Below are positions 47,641-58,620 of a stretch of DNA of 64,000 nucleotides, one piece after another. Both the position numbers and the translations under genes were made by a program. The DNA lies in NCBI GenBank assembly GCA_028554795.2, contig CM068832.1, forward strand, positions 86,142,511 through 86,206,510, in the 5' to 3' direction. Position 1 is the first letter of the stretch. Each line of letters opens with the position of its first letter. This DNA comes from Sinohyriopsis cumingii. Lineage: Eukaryota > Mollusca > Bivalvia > Unionida > Unionidae. The notes under the pieces are model-generated. The model made no database searches. It saw only the letters and a list, made by a program, of their open reading frames with translations, and was not told where the DNA came from.

Positions 47641-48221
47641 CACCAACTGAATTCATCTTCGACAAAATCCAGATATCAATCGACAAAGGGGAAATGATGC
47701 AATGAAAACTTAAAAACCCCAACCATATGGCCCCAATAAACTTATGATCCCATACACGCACTCGCACAAGCAAAACCAAGAACCACTCCAAACTAGTGAC
47801 AAAACAGATATAACATACCTTTGGAAATTAAAACCAAATTGAACACTAGGAAATAGGAAAACTCGAGAATTTAATTTGAAATACAGTCCTTACAAACTTA
47901 TCTACATGACAACAAATATAGCACAACACAAAGCACCACACAAGGATAAAACTGACTGTACCAGGTCACTTCGCGAAAAAGAAAATAAAAAAGGGGAGAG
48001 AAACCACCCCACGGACCTAATGGTCTAGTGGGATGGGAGTACAAACCCAAGTTCCGGGTATGCTTGGACCAACCTTGCCCCTCAAGGACAGCCTAAACTT
48101 GAGGGAAACGGGGAGGAAAAAACATACTCACAACCAAACAACAGAATTCGATGAACAGAACAAAGATCAACCCTTTATAAACAGCTTAGAGTAAGAAAAT
48201 ATAACAAACAAGAAAACTCTA

Positions 48222-48300
48222 GGGGAAAAAAAAAAAAAAAAAAATTTAAATTTAAATTAATTTAAAAAAAAACAAAAAAAAAAAAAAAAAAAAAAAAAAA
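48222..48300 (+). repeat. A-rich tract
   Basis: Runs of A broken by TTTAAATTTAAATTAATTT. It is either the poly(A) tail of the LINE or an internal A-rich segment; 123 bases separate it from the 16-bp repeat. Confidence 0.7.
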
Positions 48301-48423
48301 CACCACACATACCAATTATAGCAAATACTACACGTAACCAAAAAAACATACCAGTAGAAGGGTGCCACATCTGTGTCCTTCCTAGCTTTCATAGCCAGGA
48401 AAGGAACCAGGCTGTGCCAACAC

Positions 48424-48594
48424 CCAAAGGAGCTAGATGCACACCATTTATGCCATAATAGTTTGTGTGTGAATGTGGATCATCTGATTCTAGAGCGTCA
48501 TTACATTAACAATAATAGACAGTATTGCAAAGGTTATGGTCATTGCATTGTCCATGGTGACTATCCAGACTGCATGATAAAGTTGAAATTGTAA
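48424..48594 (+). pseudogene. 3' part of a His-Me-finger endonuclease-like gene
   Basis: KELDAHHLCHNSLCVNVDHL, then RHYINNNRQYC and CIVHGDYPDC. This is the zinc-binding loop pattern (SHLCHN..C.NPDHL...NN.R..C) of His-Me-finger endonucleases related to I-PpoI. The frame stops at 48594. The His of HLCHN would be the catalytic histidine and the cysteines zinc ligands. The upstream in-frame residues 48373-48423 could be a genuine start of the domain or LINE-flank sequence that happens to be open. Confidence 0.65.
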
Positions 48595-48719
48595 TATGGA
48601 ATATATTCAGGTATCATGATATATCCTTTACACCCATCCACATCCATATCAATTTATCTCTGGCATGGAAGGAATGATGGATGGATGGATGTGTTGAGTA
48701 ACAAAGAGAAAGGAAAGTT

Positions 48720-48912
48720 GTTGTTGTTTTTGTTGTTCTAGGGTTTGACGCCATTTTTCAGCACAATATAGGCTATACATGACGGCCAGTATAACTGGTG
48801 GAGGAAGAACCCTGGAAAACCCAGGGAAGAACCACCGACCCACGAGAAGCTTACCGGCAGGCTTTTCCCACGTACCCACGCTAGCTGAGCCTTGGACTCG
48901 AACCCACGCAGA
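48720..48912 (-). repeat. SINE family B
   Basis: Reverse-oriented relative of 18571-18822. On the minus strand it has GGGTACGTGGGAAAAGCC, TTCCCTGGGTTTTCCAGG and a TGCTGAAAAATGGCGT tail. The 5' tRNA-like head is cut just after GGGTTCGAGTCCAAGG. Confidence 0.8.
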
Positions 48913-48959
48913 TGGAATTACATCACAATTAATACTTCCAGTTCAGTACCCACGAATGT

Positions 48960-50690
48960 AGTTCTAGTCTATTTTTAGAACATTTTTTCCTCTCTCATTT
49001 TGGTGGTGATAGAAGAGTTTTATTTATGCAGTTTTGGTAGGGATTTAAAGGTAACTGTTTATTCTTGATAATATGAGCTCAGGGTGTTGTTGTCTGTATG
49101 TATTTTGGCGACAGTGCACAGTGAGTAATAAGGCCTTGGTGATGATCCGGAAGTGAAATACGTGTTCTGGTTACATGCTGTTATGTTGACAGTCAATGAT
49201 CTAAAAAAAGAGCAGGTCAACCTTTGACAAGAACTTCACCGTGAAGTCATCTTTGAAGGTATTTTAGATTAACATATGATTTGCATTGATTGTCACACAG
49301 TGGAAAGGTCAGTACTGAGAAACAAATGTAGAGAACATATAGTAAAATTAATTGTGTACTATGTCCAGATAGCGGCAGCACGATTCACCCAAAACCTGCC
49401 CCAAACCCCCAAAACCACTAAAAGCATGATGCTAATAATGTTCATAACCACAAGAAAACATTGGATACAGTATTACTTTGTTGAAACGGACGACACGATC
49501 GACTGCCTTTATTTTTTCGATTGGAAGTAAACATTGAAACAAGGGAGACAAATGTTACTATATTCATCACCAGTCATAACTAAATACTATTCTGGACAAA
49601 ATCAAATACAGTAATCAAAATTACATTACATCAAATGCGATTAACACAACATTACAATACAACGAACAACTGAAAGTACCAAATAATTTCTTTATAATAG
49701 ATTTTAGTTTTCTAACAAATATGGCATGTCTCACTGCCGATTAAAAATTTATAAATATGTACTCCGATTACGGTGCATAGAAACACCGGAACGCACCGAA
49801 ACGCCGAAATGCAGTAGAAACACAGGAATGTTTGGATTTGTTCACCTATAGGGCTCATTACGCTTACTGTTTCCATGTGGTTGATTAATTTTAATGACCT
49901 TTCTCCACAGTATTCTACCACAGCAAGTTTTTGGATAAAACTGATTTGACTGGATGCGTTAGTTATAGTTGTTACACGTTTTTTAAATTTTTCATCTCCT
50001 TTAAGCTTGGTGTAATATCTGTGGAATGAAAGTATGCTTATCTACTCACTAATTTGATTTGTACCGCCATCTGTAACATCTGTGGACCGCCGCTTTGTCA
50101 CTTCATGCACTCAAAGTTTTTGCCTAACATTTATATGTATGTATTTATAGATCTTCACATTAGTTTCACATCAATGAATCACATGCGCAGAAGACTGCTT
50201 TATCATTAGCATTCAGTTTTAATTTTAACCAATGACAGTACTATTCTTAAATGCAGTGAATTGAATTATAAAGAAAGCACTTAGTTTTACAAAAATAAAA
50301 AAATAAAAAATCAGTACCTTTACATGATTTCAAAATTTTATTTTTATTTTAAATGTCAACAAGAAACATAATAGACTGCTATAGCCCTTATCGACATCAA
50401 AATGTTAATAAAGACAATAACAAATACATGTAAACATATTTATAATATCGTGCATATGTTACTGTTGTCATTCTTGTTGATTCACAATGAGGCCGTTTGT
50501 ACTCGGAACATGGGTCCGCCTTTGACTTGATATGGTGATGAATCCAGTAGCATTTGTCTCCCTTTTGTCATTTCCATCCAATGTAAATAATAAATTCGGC
50601 ATACTTTGTCTTCTGTTTCAACAAGATAGTACTATTTCCAATGTTTTCTTGTGGTTTTGATTATATTTCATTTGATTTACATACTGTTTG
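48960..50690. other. No supported gene
   Basis: AT-rich sequence. At about 49375-49430 there is a segment (GCACGATTCACCC, AAAACCTGCCCC) also found in reverse at 50690-50735, next to a SINE head. Otherwise nothing was recognised. Confidence 0.5.
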
Positions 50691-50804
50691 TGGTAGATTA
50701 GGGCAGGTTTTGGGTGGTTTGGGGTGAATCGTGCGGCCCCGCAGACAGAGGTGAGATGGCAGTGATCCGGAACGGTGAGCGCTTTAGACCACTCGGCCAC
50801 TCGG
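50691..50804 (-). repeat. Class-II-tRNA-like SINE head with a different body
   Basis: The head (CCGAGTGGCCGAGTGGTCTA, GTTCCGGATCACTGCCATC on the minus strand) matches family B, but it is followed by GCACGATTCACCCCAAACCA instead of the family B body. The same body is seen at about 49375, suggesting a third SINE subfamily. Confidence 0.6.
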
Positions 50805-51357
50805 TAGAAAGTTAAGAGTGTGTTCTTTATTTTAGCAGACCATGCTGGTATGACAGTGCTTTCTTAAATACATTCTTTACTCCCTCCCTTCCTTCCTCCA
50901 TCCCTCCCTTTCTTCCTTCCTTCTTTCAGCTAGTCTAGTAAGTAATGTCTTGTCATATCATGTTATTTTAATTTTGAATTTTATAATCTTTCTTTATTTT
51001 GCTTTTTAATTTCTTTATTTGTGTCTTCTTATTCAGAGAAAACTGTTTCGACCTCTCCAATGGTCTCATCAGGTGGATGTAAGTAACACAACTGCAAATG
51101 ACATGCGTAGTGTTACCTACGGATTTCCCCTCTACAGTTTTCCCTTTTGTACAATGTGTTCTTCATGGTGTCTTTGAGCACTTTCATTTTGCACATGTAA
51201 TTAAGATAGCTTTTTCTGTCTGCAGTGTCCATTTTCTCCTGCTAAACCTTTGCATTGGAGTGATCACCCTTGGTATCTAGCAGTCTTTTGCAGTAGTCAG
51301 ACTTCCTGTTGCTTTGTGTCCTGTACCTTAAATGGGCCTGTATCATATTTCCTCGTC

Positions 51358-53048
51358 CTAGAATACGTTTCCTGGTGTGTGGATGCTTTGGTACAACTGA
51401 TGGTAAGTGCAGTCTTTATCCATTGTCTCCAGTGATCTCAGAGTCCTTGTTGAAAGTTTACCTCCCAAGTGTGTTACTTTTATTGTCAGTGATGATCCCA
51501 GGTTGTTATTGAGTCTGTGTATTGTTGAATGCACTCTTGCCTCAAAGTTTCTGGAATAGTTCACATTTTTAGGTAATGAAACACTGATTGATCTGTTCAC
51601 TGCCTCACATTTCTGTGTGTTTGTGTTCAGTCGCAGTCTTTCTACAACATCACAGGAGATTTTCATGTTCAGAACTTCTAGCAGGATATTCTTATCATTT
51701 TCTGTCATGTTGAGATGAGTCACTTGATGAGGGCCCAGGTATGCTGATCGCATCCACCAGCTGTTAGTACTTCCTCCCCCACAGACCTTTGAATAATGCC
51801 AGCATTTTGAGCAGTCCCCTGAATAACTGCGCAGAGTGGCATCCAGTACTTGGGGAAGTTGACATTTAATTTTTGTAACATCACCACTATTGCCCTCCAT
51901 CATTTGCTTGAAGATTAAACCACAACTTGCTTTAATATCTTGGCTGACAATTTTCTGTTTGAGCCTTTTTCCTTCTCTTGTTCTTATTCCTGGAAACATG
52001 TTTTCACTAAATATTGCAGAATTACATCGTTTGAACAGCAAACGACCCAAATGGAGGGGATCCAACAGTCTTTCTACTTTCCTTGCAGAATGGTGTAAGC
52101 ATTTTGGAAGCCAGCAGCAGCCTGTGCATCTCCATCTGTTGTTGCATGTCTAATGAGAATCTCTTGCAGCACAAACTTGTTTCCCATTTCTCTTGCCATT
52201 TCATACTCCGAATGTGGAGCAACTGGTGACAGATTTGCTGTGCAGTCAACATGGCCTCCTGGACATTGCACATCAAAACCTTTTCGCTTCATCCATGCTC
52301 CAGTCCAAAACAGCTTGTTTTCTACTGTAGTACCCACAATGTATTGCTTCTCTGTAACAGTTTTGCAGACAATTCCAACAGCTTGTAATGAACTTTGACC
52401 AGGTTTCTTTTCATGTCCATAGCTAATGGCATTGTATCTTGCATCAAAAGCAACATTTATTTGCACAGGATGCTGAACACCACACATGACATTAACCTGT
52501 CTGACTAATTTCATCTTGTCTGTCATGTCCATTTCATTGAGCTCCACAGTTGCTTTGTCTACAAGGTTGGAGGCCCTTTGCATAGATCTTCTGTTGCTAG
52601 GTGGCGGAATGTCAGTGGCTGCAAGCAAGTATCTAGCCTTGGTGTTGCCCATTGGTGTATCTCGTAGGCCAGCTTGAAACATATTTACATCTGGTGACTT
52701 AAAGCTGCAGTTTTTGCACATCATAGTATGGATCCAAGCAAGTCCCCATTTGATTTCATTAGCACTTTGGAACTCTGGTCTGCCACATATGTTGACTTGA
52801 TTACCATGGCGATGAATGATATCATTCCACATTTCAACATCTTTTTTCATACAAATCATACATGTCCCATCATGCTCATTTAAATTTGTCTCTTTCAGGT
52901 CCGGTTTTGCTTTGGGTGATGGTCGTAGAATTTTCGCATACCCGGGTGTGCCATTACAGTCTGGTGCCTGAACTGACTTGAGACCCTCATTTGTCGACTT
53001 TGTCACTGCTATGAGAGAGAACTTGTCTGTATCCATTCTTCTGGTCAC
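51358..53048 (-). pseudogene. Mutator-like (MULE-type) transposase, one frameshift
   Basis: Frame 53048-52074 (324 codons) and frame 52065-51358 (235 codons) are consecutive parts of one protein separated by a one-base phase change at about 52070. Motifs: TCMICMKKD, WGLAWIHTMMCKNC, LRDTPMGNTKARYLLAATDI, INVAFDARYNA, GMDVQCPGGH-like (KGFDVQCPGGHVDC), HATTDGDAQAAAGF, then CSKCWHYSKVCGGG, NTNTQKCEAVNRSI and SLPKNVNYSRNF. This matches the invertebrate Mutator-like transposase family I recall (Pfam 'Mutator'), with FDAR and TDGD as probable catalytic acids. The N-terminus is probably incomplete. A frameshift or an assembly error would explain the break. Termini were not found. Confidence 0.7.
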
Positions 53049-53559
53049 TGGAACAGATGCAGCACTGGAACTTGGTACTGGTAGAGTATCATCAGTCAGA
53101 TATGTGACTCCTTTGTTATGTGGAATATATGCAGGTTTAAAAAAAGTAGTCTTCCTCTTCTTTTACCATTTCATGGTTTCAATTACCAAAACTGCATTTA
53201 AAATACAAGAAGTAATCCTCTCTCTCTCTCTCACTTATATAACTAGGAGAAGGCATACATGCCTGGTTTCAGAGAACTTGACCAATTCTTCAATACTACT
53301 GGAAGCCTAACATCTGAAGACTCCTTCTCTTCATGGGTGGAAATGATGTCATGTACTTGGTTAGACCTGGCTTGCTTATTTAGATGCTACCAGATTTCAG
53401 GTGTTACCTTTAATTGACAAGCTCTGGTTTAATTGCTTCACACCTGATAAGGAAAACCATTGATGCTTATGACAAAGGAATGGAGAGACTTTGCCATAGA
53501 ACAAAATTTGTCAACTTATGGTTTTAAATTTTCATTAAATTTTATGTTAAGAAGATATT
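53049..53559. other. No supported gene
   Basis: Contains a short CT run (53218-53232) and the sequence upstream of the Mutator-like frame. Further N-terminal coding sequence of that element may be here, but I cannot delimit it. Confidence 0.4.
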
Positions 53560-54996
53560 CTACCAACAGGGATAGTAGGATTACAAAATCTTGTCTTAGT
53601 CATTGTATGCAAATAAAGATGAGTGGGGTGACCTTAGGAACCTCGCTGCAGTTGAAAAGGATAAACTTGCTGCTTTCCAGGATCAGCATATGTGGCTAAA
53701 GACGAGCAATATCAAATGGGTCAATATTATCCTGCGAGTCTCAGTTGCGACCAACGATAGCATTGTGGTGTTTTCTGATGGCGGAAAAATCAAAGCAAGC
53801 ATATGAATCGGAGCAACGATAGGAAACATCTTTAAACATGTTGCTAAAATCGACGGTACAGTGACAGGTAAACCTAACATGAGAGAAAATATAATTACCA
53901 ATTTGAGAGAACCAGAATCGCACGATGACGCTGCTACGAAGAAATATGTGGACATCAACAAGATCGGGATTAGGTCCGCGTTAATAACAAATTAGTGGTT
54001 GGTTTTCCATACTGAGATCGGAGTATGATAATCGTGTAACCGCCTTTACGAATTTTTGCAGAAACATAAGCAGAATCGCCTCTAAATTGTTTGGAAATGC
54101 AGTTGCCTCCGGTGTTAAGCTCACATAAATCAAAGAAAACAAATCAATGTGATTCAAGCTAATGTTAATAATACTCGTATCATTAATGCGGTATACACAG
54201 TAGAGTCTGGATCAGCAACATGGTCAACTCCATCAAACACAGCACTGAGGTCATCAGGGTGCACAATCTCTCCGAGTTTAGAGCTGCACGATTTGGGATA
54301 TTTGGCGTCATTCAGTCGATAGAATTTCCGGAACTGTGTAAGCCATTCTAATTCAAACTAATGAGTAAACATTCAAATTGGGCCCTGAAGACAAGCAATT
54401 AACCGTAGCAACGTATTGGTTGTGTCTGGAATTTGAGTGACGTTTATCACCCCACAAAATCCTACAGGTTTGAACTAACGAGTTCGTGGCAGGTATCACT
54501 GAAAAAATATCTACGCACACAGAGCAAAACAAAATAATAATAACGCATATGTGACATGGTTATCGACTTCGTTGTAAACGCATCATCAGCCATAGTAGCT
54601 GGTATAATCACATTATTTGGGACATTATAAGCGACATATGTGATATCACCAGTGATAGGAGTCGGTGTTGCTGTACATGTGAGCACCTCTTGTGTTCATA
54701 ATAACGTTGCAAAACAAAAAATCTACGTTAACAACTGAGAAATTACAAGAATATACAGCAGCGATATGAAAAGCCTCACACGCCCGTGAGCGACAATCAT
54801 CGCTAACATCAATGGGGTTCAACGATCGAATGATATCCGATAGTGAATTGGCAGAAATGAACAAGATTTACCATGACGCATGTAATCCGACTGTTATGAT
54901 TCAGAGAGTTAACATTTAGGTATTATCGCCCTGAAAGCTAGCGTTCAGAGTGCTAGGGCACCATTAGAACCAGTGTAAGTATTAATGACAGGCCAA
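53560..54996 (+). mobile_element. Decayed, possibly virus-like element, left part
   Basis: Short frames with many breaks. One contains SHDDAATKKYVD, a motif shared with fibre or structural proteins of viruses. Composition and style resemble 57403-58620, and the two parts are separated by the transposon at 55000-57399, so they may be one old element. Family uncertain; clearly an old fossil. Confidence 0.3.
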
Positions 54997-54999
54997 TAA

Positions 55000-57399
55000 C
55001 ACTGGACAACAAATTTTTACAAAAGTCATGTTACTGAAATAAAATTAGTCAATTCTTATCAATTTTTATGTGCTAAACACGAATATGACAGTCAAATTGC
55101 AAAATTGGCTCTAGTTTTTTTGTAATCTGCAAGAAATTAATGTTTACATAACGAAATGCATTCCAATAGTAAAAGGTCAACTGTAATAGCCTACCTATAA
55201 AAAGTCAAGTCATTGACTACATCTTAGATTTCTTCGCCTGTCTCTTGTACAGCTGTTCGGGAGCATCTCTGAGGAGTGTCCAGCAGTAGTCAGCCAGCAT
55301 TGTAGTGGACCATTTTCCCTGGTATCTTTGTTCCATTGTTGCGATATCTTGATGAAAACGTTCGCCGTGTTCATCACTAACAATACCACAGTTGCTAGGA
55401 AAGAAATCCAAATGGGAATGAAGGAAGTGAATCTTTAGAGACATATTGCAGCCAAGTTTCTTATACTTCATCAACATGTCTTCTACTAGTTCCTTATAGT
55501 TTTCTGCCCTAACATTTCCGAGGAAGTTTGTAGAAACTAGGCGAAAAGCATTCCATGCTTGTTTCGCGTCACCTTCCAGCAAGTTGTTGAACCGGTCATC
55601 TTTGAAAAGCTCTCGAATCTGAGGACCCACAAAAACTCCCTCTTTAATCTTTGCTTCGCTGAGTCGAGGGAATTTTTCATGCAGGTATCGGAATGCTGGC
55701 AAAGTCCGGTCAATGGCTTTCACGAAGTTCTTCATCAAACCTAGTTTGATGTGAAGGGGTGGTAGCAAGATTTTCTGAGCCTCAACCAGAGCTGGGTGTT
55801 GGATATTCTTCTCTCCAATGGCTACATTCTGCCTGTGAGTCCATTCCTTCCTCATGTATTGCATTTCCCTTGCTCGGCTATCCCACTCGCATAAGAAACA
55901 CATGTATTTTGTATATCCTTGCTGCAGTCCCATTAAAAGGGCAACTACCTTCAAATCACCACAGAGGTGCCAGCTGTACTTGTTATACTCAATGGAATTC
56001 AGTAGCTGCCTTAAGTTATCGTATGTCTCTTTCATGTGGACAGCATACGCTACTGGAATAGACGGAAGAATGTTTCCATTGTGCAAAAGCACAGCCTTGA
56101 GACTCAGTTTCGAAGAGTCCACAAATAGTCTCCATTCTTGTGGGTCATGAGTGATTTTTAAAGCATTCATGAGGCCCTCAATATCGGAACAGAATATCAG
56201 ATTACTTTCCTTTCTGAAGAAAGGCTCCAATTGCTGGTGGCGCTTTCGATATGCCGTAATTGTGACATCTTCTTCTAGAAGATTCCATTGTTGGAGTCTT
56301 GATCCTAGCAATTCTGCCTTGTTCTTTGATAAGTCCAAATCATGAATCAGGTCATTTAGTTCTTCCTGTGTTATTCTGTGTGGGGTTGATGATGCACCAC
56401 AGTGAAAATCTGGATCACTGCATGCTGATGGACCAGGAGAAGAACAGGTCGACTCACCTTTGTCTTCGTCAGATGAATCAAGAGAATATTCTGCTGGAGG
56501 TTCTGGAATAGGAAGTCCCTCACCATGTGGAACTGGTCTCAATGCAGACGGAATGTTTGGGTAGACTATTCTCGACTTCTTTCGCTTCGTTATTCCGCCG
56601 GAAAGAGGAGGAACCAAGCAGAAGTAACAGTCATTTAGGTGGTTGCTTGGCTCTCTCCACACCATTGGGACTGCAAACGGCATTGATGACCTTTTGCAAT
56701 TCAACCACTGTGAAAGCTGTGTTGTACATGTAGCACAGCATATATGCGGAGCCCAAGGCTTGTCTTGGTCACCAACCTTGCATCCGAAGTAAAGATGATA
56801 TGCCTTCTTCACTTGAGAATTGATACTTTTCTTCTGGTTGGCAAATGTCACTTCCCCACAAATATAGCAAAAATTGTCCGCGGTATTAACACACTTTCGA
56901 GGCATTACTGTTCTTTATTGTACGTAAACGGATAAAATAATAAGTTTTATGTAACAGTAGCTTGAACTGTCTCGCACAACCTCTAAAATATTTTAAATGC
57001 TGGACCTATCTGATTGGGCTTTATATAGTACACTGCTTACGTCAGCTTCAGCAGCCGCCTGGCATTAGTATAATAGGCCTACACATGTATAGTACACTGC
57101 TGACGTCAACTTACTTCAGCAGCCGCATAGCGTTAGTATTGCATTGCATCAGAAAATGATGCAATCAACTGTGGATGATGTGAGCATGATGGTATTATGC
57201 AATGTTACATCATTATTCCGGATGTTGCTGCAGTCCTACTGGAGAAATTTACACAGTGAAACATAGAAAATGAGGTATATGAATATCTTCAAAACGAGAG
57301 CCAATACAAATTTTTCACGGTTATATTCGTGTTCGGCACACCAAAATACTACAGATTAGGGCCTTTTCAAGTCAGTAATGATTTCACTGTTGACCAGTG
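55000..57399 (-). mobile_element. CACTA-like DNA transposon, copy 2 (complete)
   Basis: Ends CACTGGACAACA (55000) and, on the minus strand, CACTGGTCAACA (57399). It is flanked by TAA at 54997-54999 and 57400-57402, which reads TTA on the element's sense strand, the same target as copy 1. The 2400-bp length equals copy 1 plus 46. The ends, promoter and transposase look whole. It is inserted in decayed, possibly virus-like sequence. Confidence 0.9.
55217..56905 (-). CDS. Transposase of the CACTA-like element, intact
   Basis: 562 codons from ATG 56905. N-terminal zinc-binding region: C13/C16, C42, C56/C57/C60, then MVWREPSNHLNDCYFC (81-96). A Ser/Asp-rich acidic linker spans about 140-170. Core: FVDSSKLSLKAVLLHNGN (D263), HLCGDLKVVALLMGLQQGYT (D317) followed by CFLCEWDSR, and GIVSDEHGERFHQDI (E512/E515), a plausible DDE set. 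The C-terminus ADYCWTLLRD...YKRQAKK is conserved in a protein family I know from many arthropods, hydra and molluscs without a named function. TATA box and CRE-like site lie upstream (57019-57027, 57101-57108). No disruption seen. Confidence 0.85.
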   Translation of the reverse strand: MPRKCVNTADNFCYICGEVTFANQKKSINSQVKKAYHLYFGCKVGDQDKPWAPHICCATCTTQLSQWLNCKRSSMPFAVPMVWREPSNHLNDCYFCLVPPLSGGITKRKKSRIVYPNIPSALRPVPHGEGLPIPEPPAEYSLDSSDEDKGESTCSSPGPSACSDPDFHCGASSTPHRITQEELNDLIHDLDLSKNKAELLGSRLQQWNLLEEDVTITAYRKRHQQLEPFFRKESNLIFCSDIEGLMNALKITHDPQEWRLFVDSSKLSLKAVLLHNGNILPSIPVAYAVHMKETYDNLRQLLNSIEYNKYSWHLCGDLKVVALLMGLQQGYTKYMCFLCEWDSRAREMQYMRKEWTHRQNVAIGEKNIQHPALVEAQKILLPPLHIKLGLMKNFVKAIDRTLPAFRYLHEKFPRLSEAKIKEGVFVGPQIRELFKDDRFNNLLEGDAKQAWNAFRLVSTNFLGNVRAENYKELVEDMLMKYKKLGCNMSLKIHFLHSHLDFFPSNCGIVSDEHGERFHQDIATMEQRYQGKWSTTMLADYCWTLLRDAPEQLYKRQAKKSKM

Positions 57400-57402
57400 T
57401 AA

Positions 57403-58620
57403 CAGCTCACCAGCAACTGCTTGAATAAATCGATGATAATACAGCGTTGTCAACAACCGCTATGATATCGGCGACATCAATGGAACCATAACTTGATATG
57501 GCCTTCGCTACACCGATAAAAGCGCAAATAGGATCCATCGGAACTCAGCGGTCTCTTGAAATCAAGCTTGCACAACTGAGAGTCTATAATAGGTTGCCAA
57601 AAATTAGATCAAAGTTGTTTGGTGGATTATCATCAAATAATTTTCTCGTATTCGCTTATAAAACTAACCCCACAATAACCGTGGTAGGCTTGCCGACTTA
57701 GAGTTATCAAATCGAACAAATCAACGATGAGTTTTAACGCAGAATTAAATATATGCCGCCATATAAATTTAAACGCCACATTACGCCTTGGATATATACG
57801 ATAGTTCGATCTTTAGCACCACCAATGCCACCATCAAAGCTACAATGCGCTGACGTAACCACGGACATGTGTTGATTTATAAAACAACAGATTGTCGGAA
57901 CAGTCTATTATAACATCATATAGTAGCACGCAAGTTTATTTTCAAAGAGCATATTTTACGGGGGCACGAAGACATATGTTGCTGTGGGTCCCCTGCATCT
58001 TCTAGGTTAATTGTATATTACTTACTAGATGGTTCGCTAACCAGTGACACAATCATTATAGATTATTTCAACGCCATTACACAAGAGCACCAACAAGCCA
58101 GCAATGACTTACATTAGTTGTTATCGAATTACGTAAATGAATATCCCAACGACCATCTACAAAAACAGATTACCTCAACGATAGAACTTCTGAACCAAGT
58201 ACGTGCTAACATTAAGGATGTTAACCAGCGCATCACAGAAATAGTGATTGTTCCTGGTCATAGAGCTACTTATTTCAGACTTGTATCGTTATGTATCGTC
58301 AGACATACAATAATTTCTTAATAAGTATGCGGTGTCAGAGGTGGAATTGCCAACGTTTAAACTGCTGTGGGTTAACAGTGAAGCGCTAAAACGTGCAGTT
58401 ACTGATAGTATAGACGAGTATCTTCATAATATCATCAACGCACGAAGAAAAATATCATCTCTGCACATTATACTCAAACATAACAATAGGGTTGTTGTTT
58501 CAGGACGTCATATATCTCCAGGTATCGTCAATATCACATCGACGATATCCGTGAAAATAGTTTGAGATGCCATTGATGTTATTTATGCCACATATCTTGG
58601 AAAATATAAGCAGGTACAAT
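57403..58620 (+). mobile_element. Decayed, possibly virus-like element, right part
   Basis: Several short frames (for example 57498-57701 and 58118-58321) separated by many breaks, with no match I can name. Taken as the continuation of 53560-54996 because it directly adjoins the other side of the inserted transposon. An old fossil; family uncertain. Confidence 0.25.

Larger units (their letters stand above)
40924..48423 (+). mobile_element. Tx1/L1-like LINE with associated 3' sequence
   Basis: A two-ORF non-LTR retrotransposon, A/C-rich on the sense strand. ORF1 has a zinc knuckle; ORF2 has an apurinic-type endonuclease, reverse transcriptase and a C-terminal Cys/His motif. The RT phrases NWRPISLLNTDYKILSKIL, LIDQEKAFDRI and QRSVQEGCP point to the L1/Tx1 group. 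The 5' leader repeats CACAATAGTGAA. The coding part ends near 45970; after it come a 3-copy tandem repeat, an opposite-strand SGNH remnant and an A-rich tract (48222-48300). The outer limits given here rest on the 16-bp direct repeat CCAAAGGAGCTAGATG at 40908-40923 and 48424-48439. If that is not a target duplication, the element may end at the A-rich tract or earlier. Confidence 0.65.

Noticed and set aside
48001-48120. Possible tRNA-like or hairpin RNA gene
   Set aside because: Local complementarity around GGACCTAATGGTCTAGTGGG and CCTCAAG..CTTGAGGG is short and does not make a cloverleaf; no promoter or terminator is evident.
49276-49530. An 84-codon frame with several Cys at its start
   Set aside because: Its middle is the SINE-like body shared with 50690-50735, so it is not a conserved gene.
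50881-50925. CT-rich tract as a regulatory element
   Set aside because: Simple imperfect pyrimidine run with no gene beside it.
55559-56935. Plus-strand frames across transposon copy 2, also seen antisense in copy 1
   Set aside because: They are shadows of the transposase frame; their presence in both copies only reflects copy identity.
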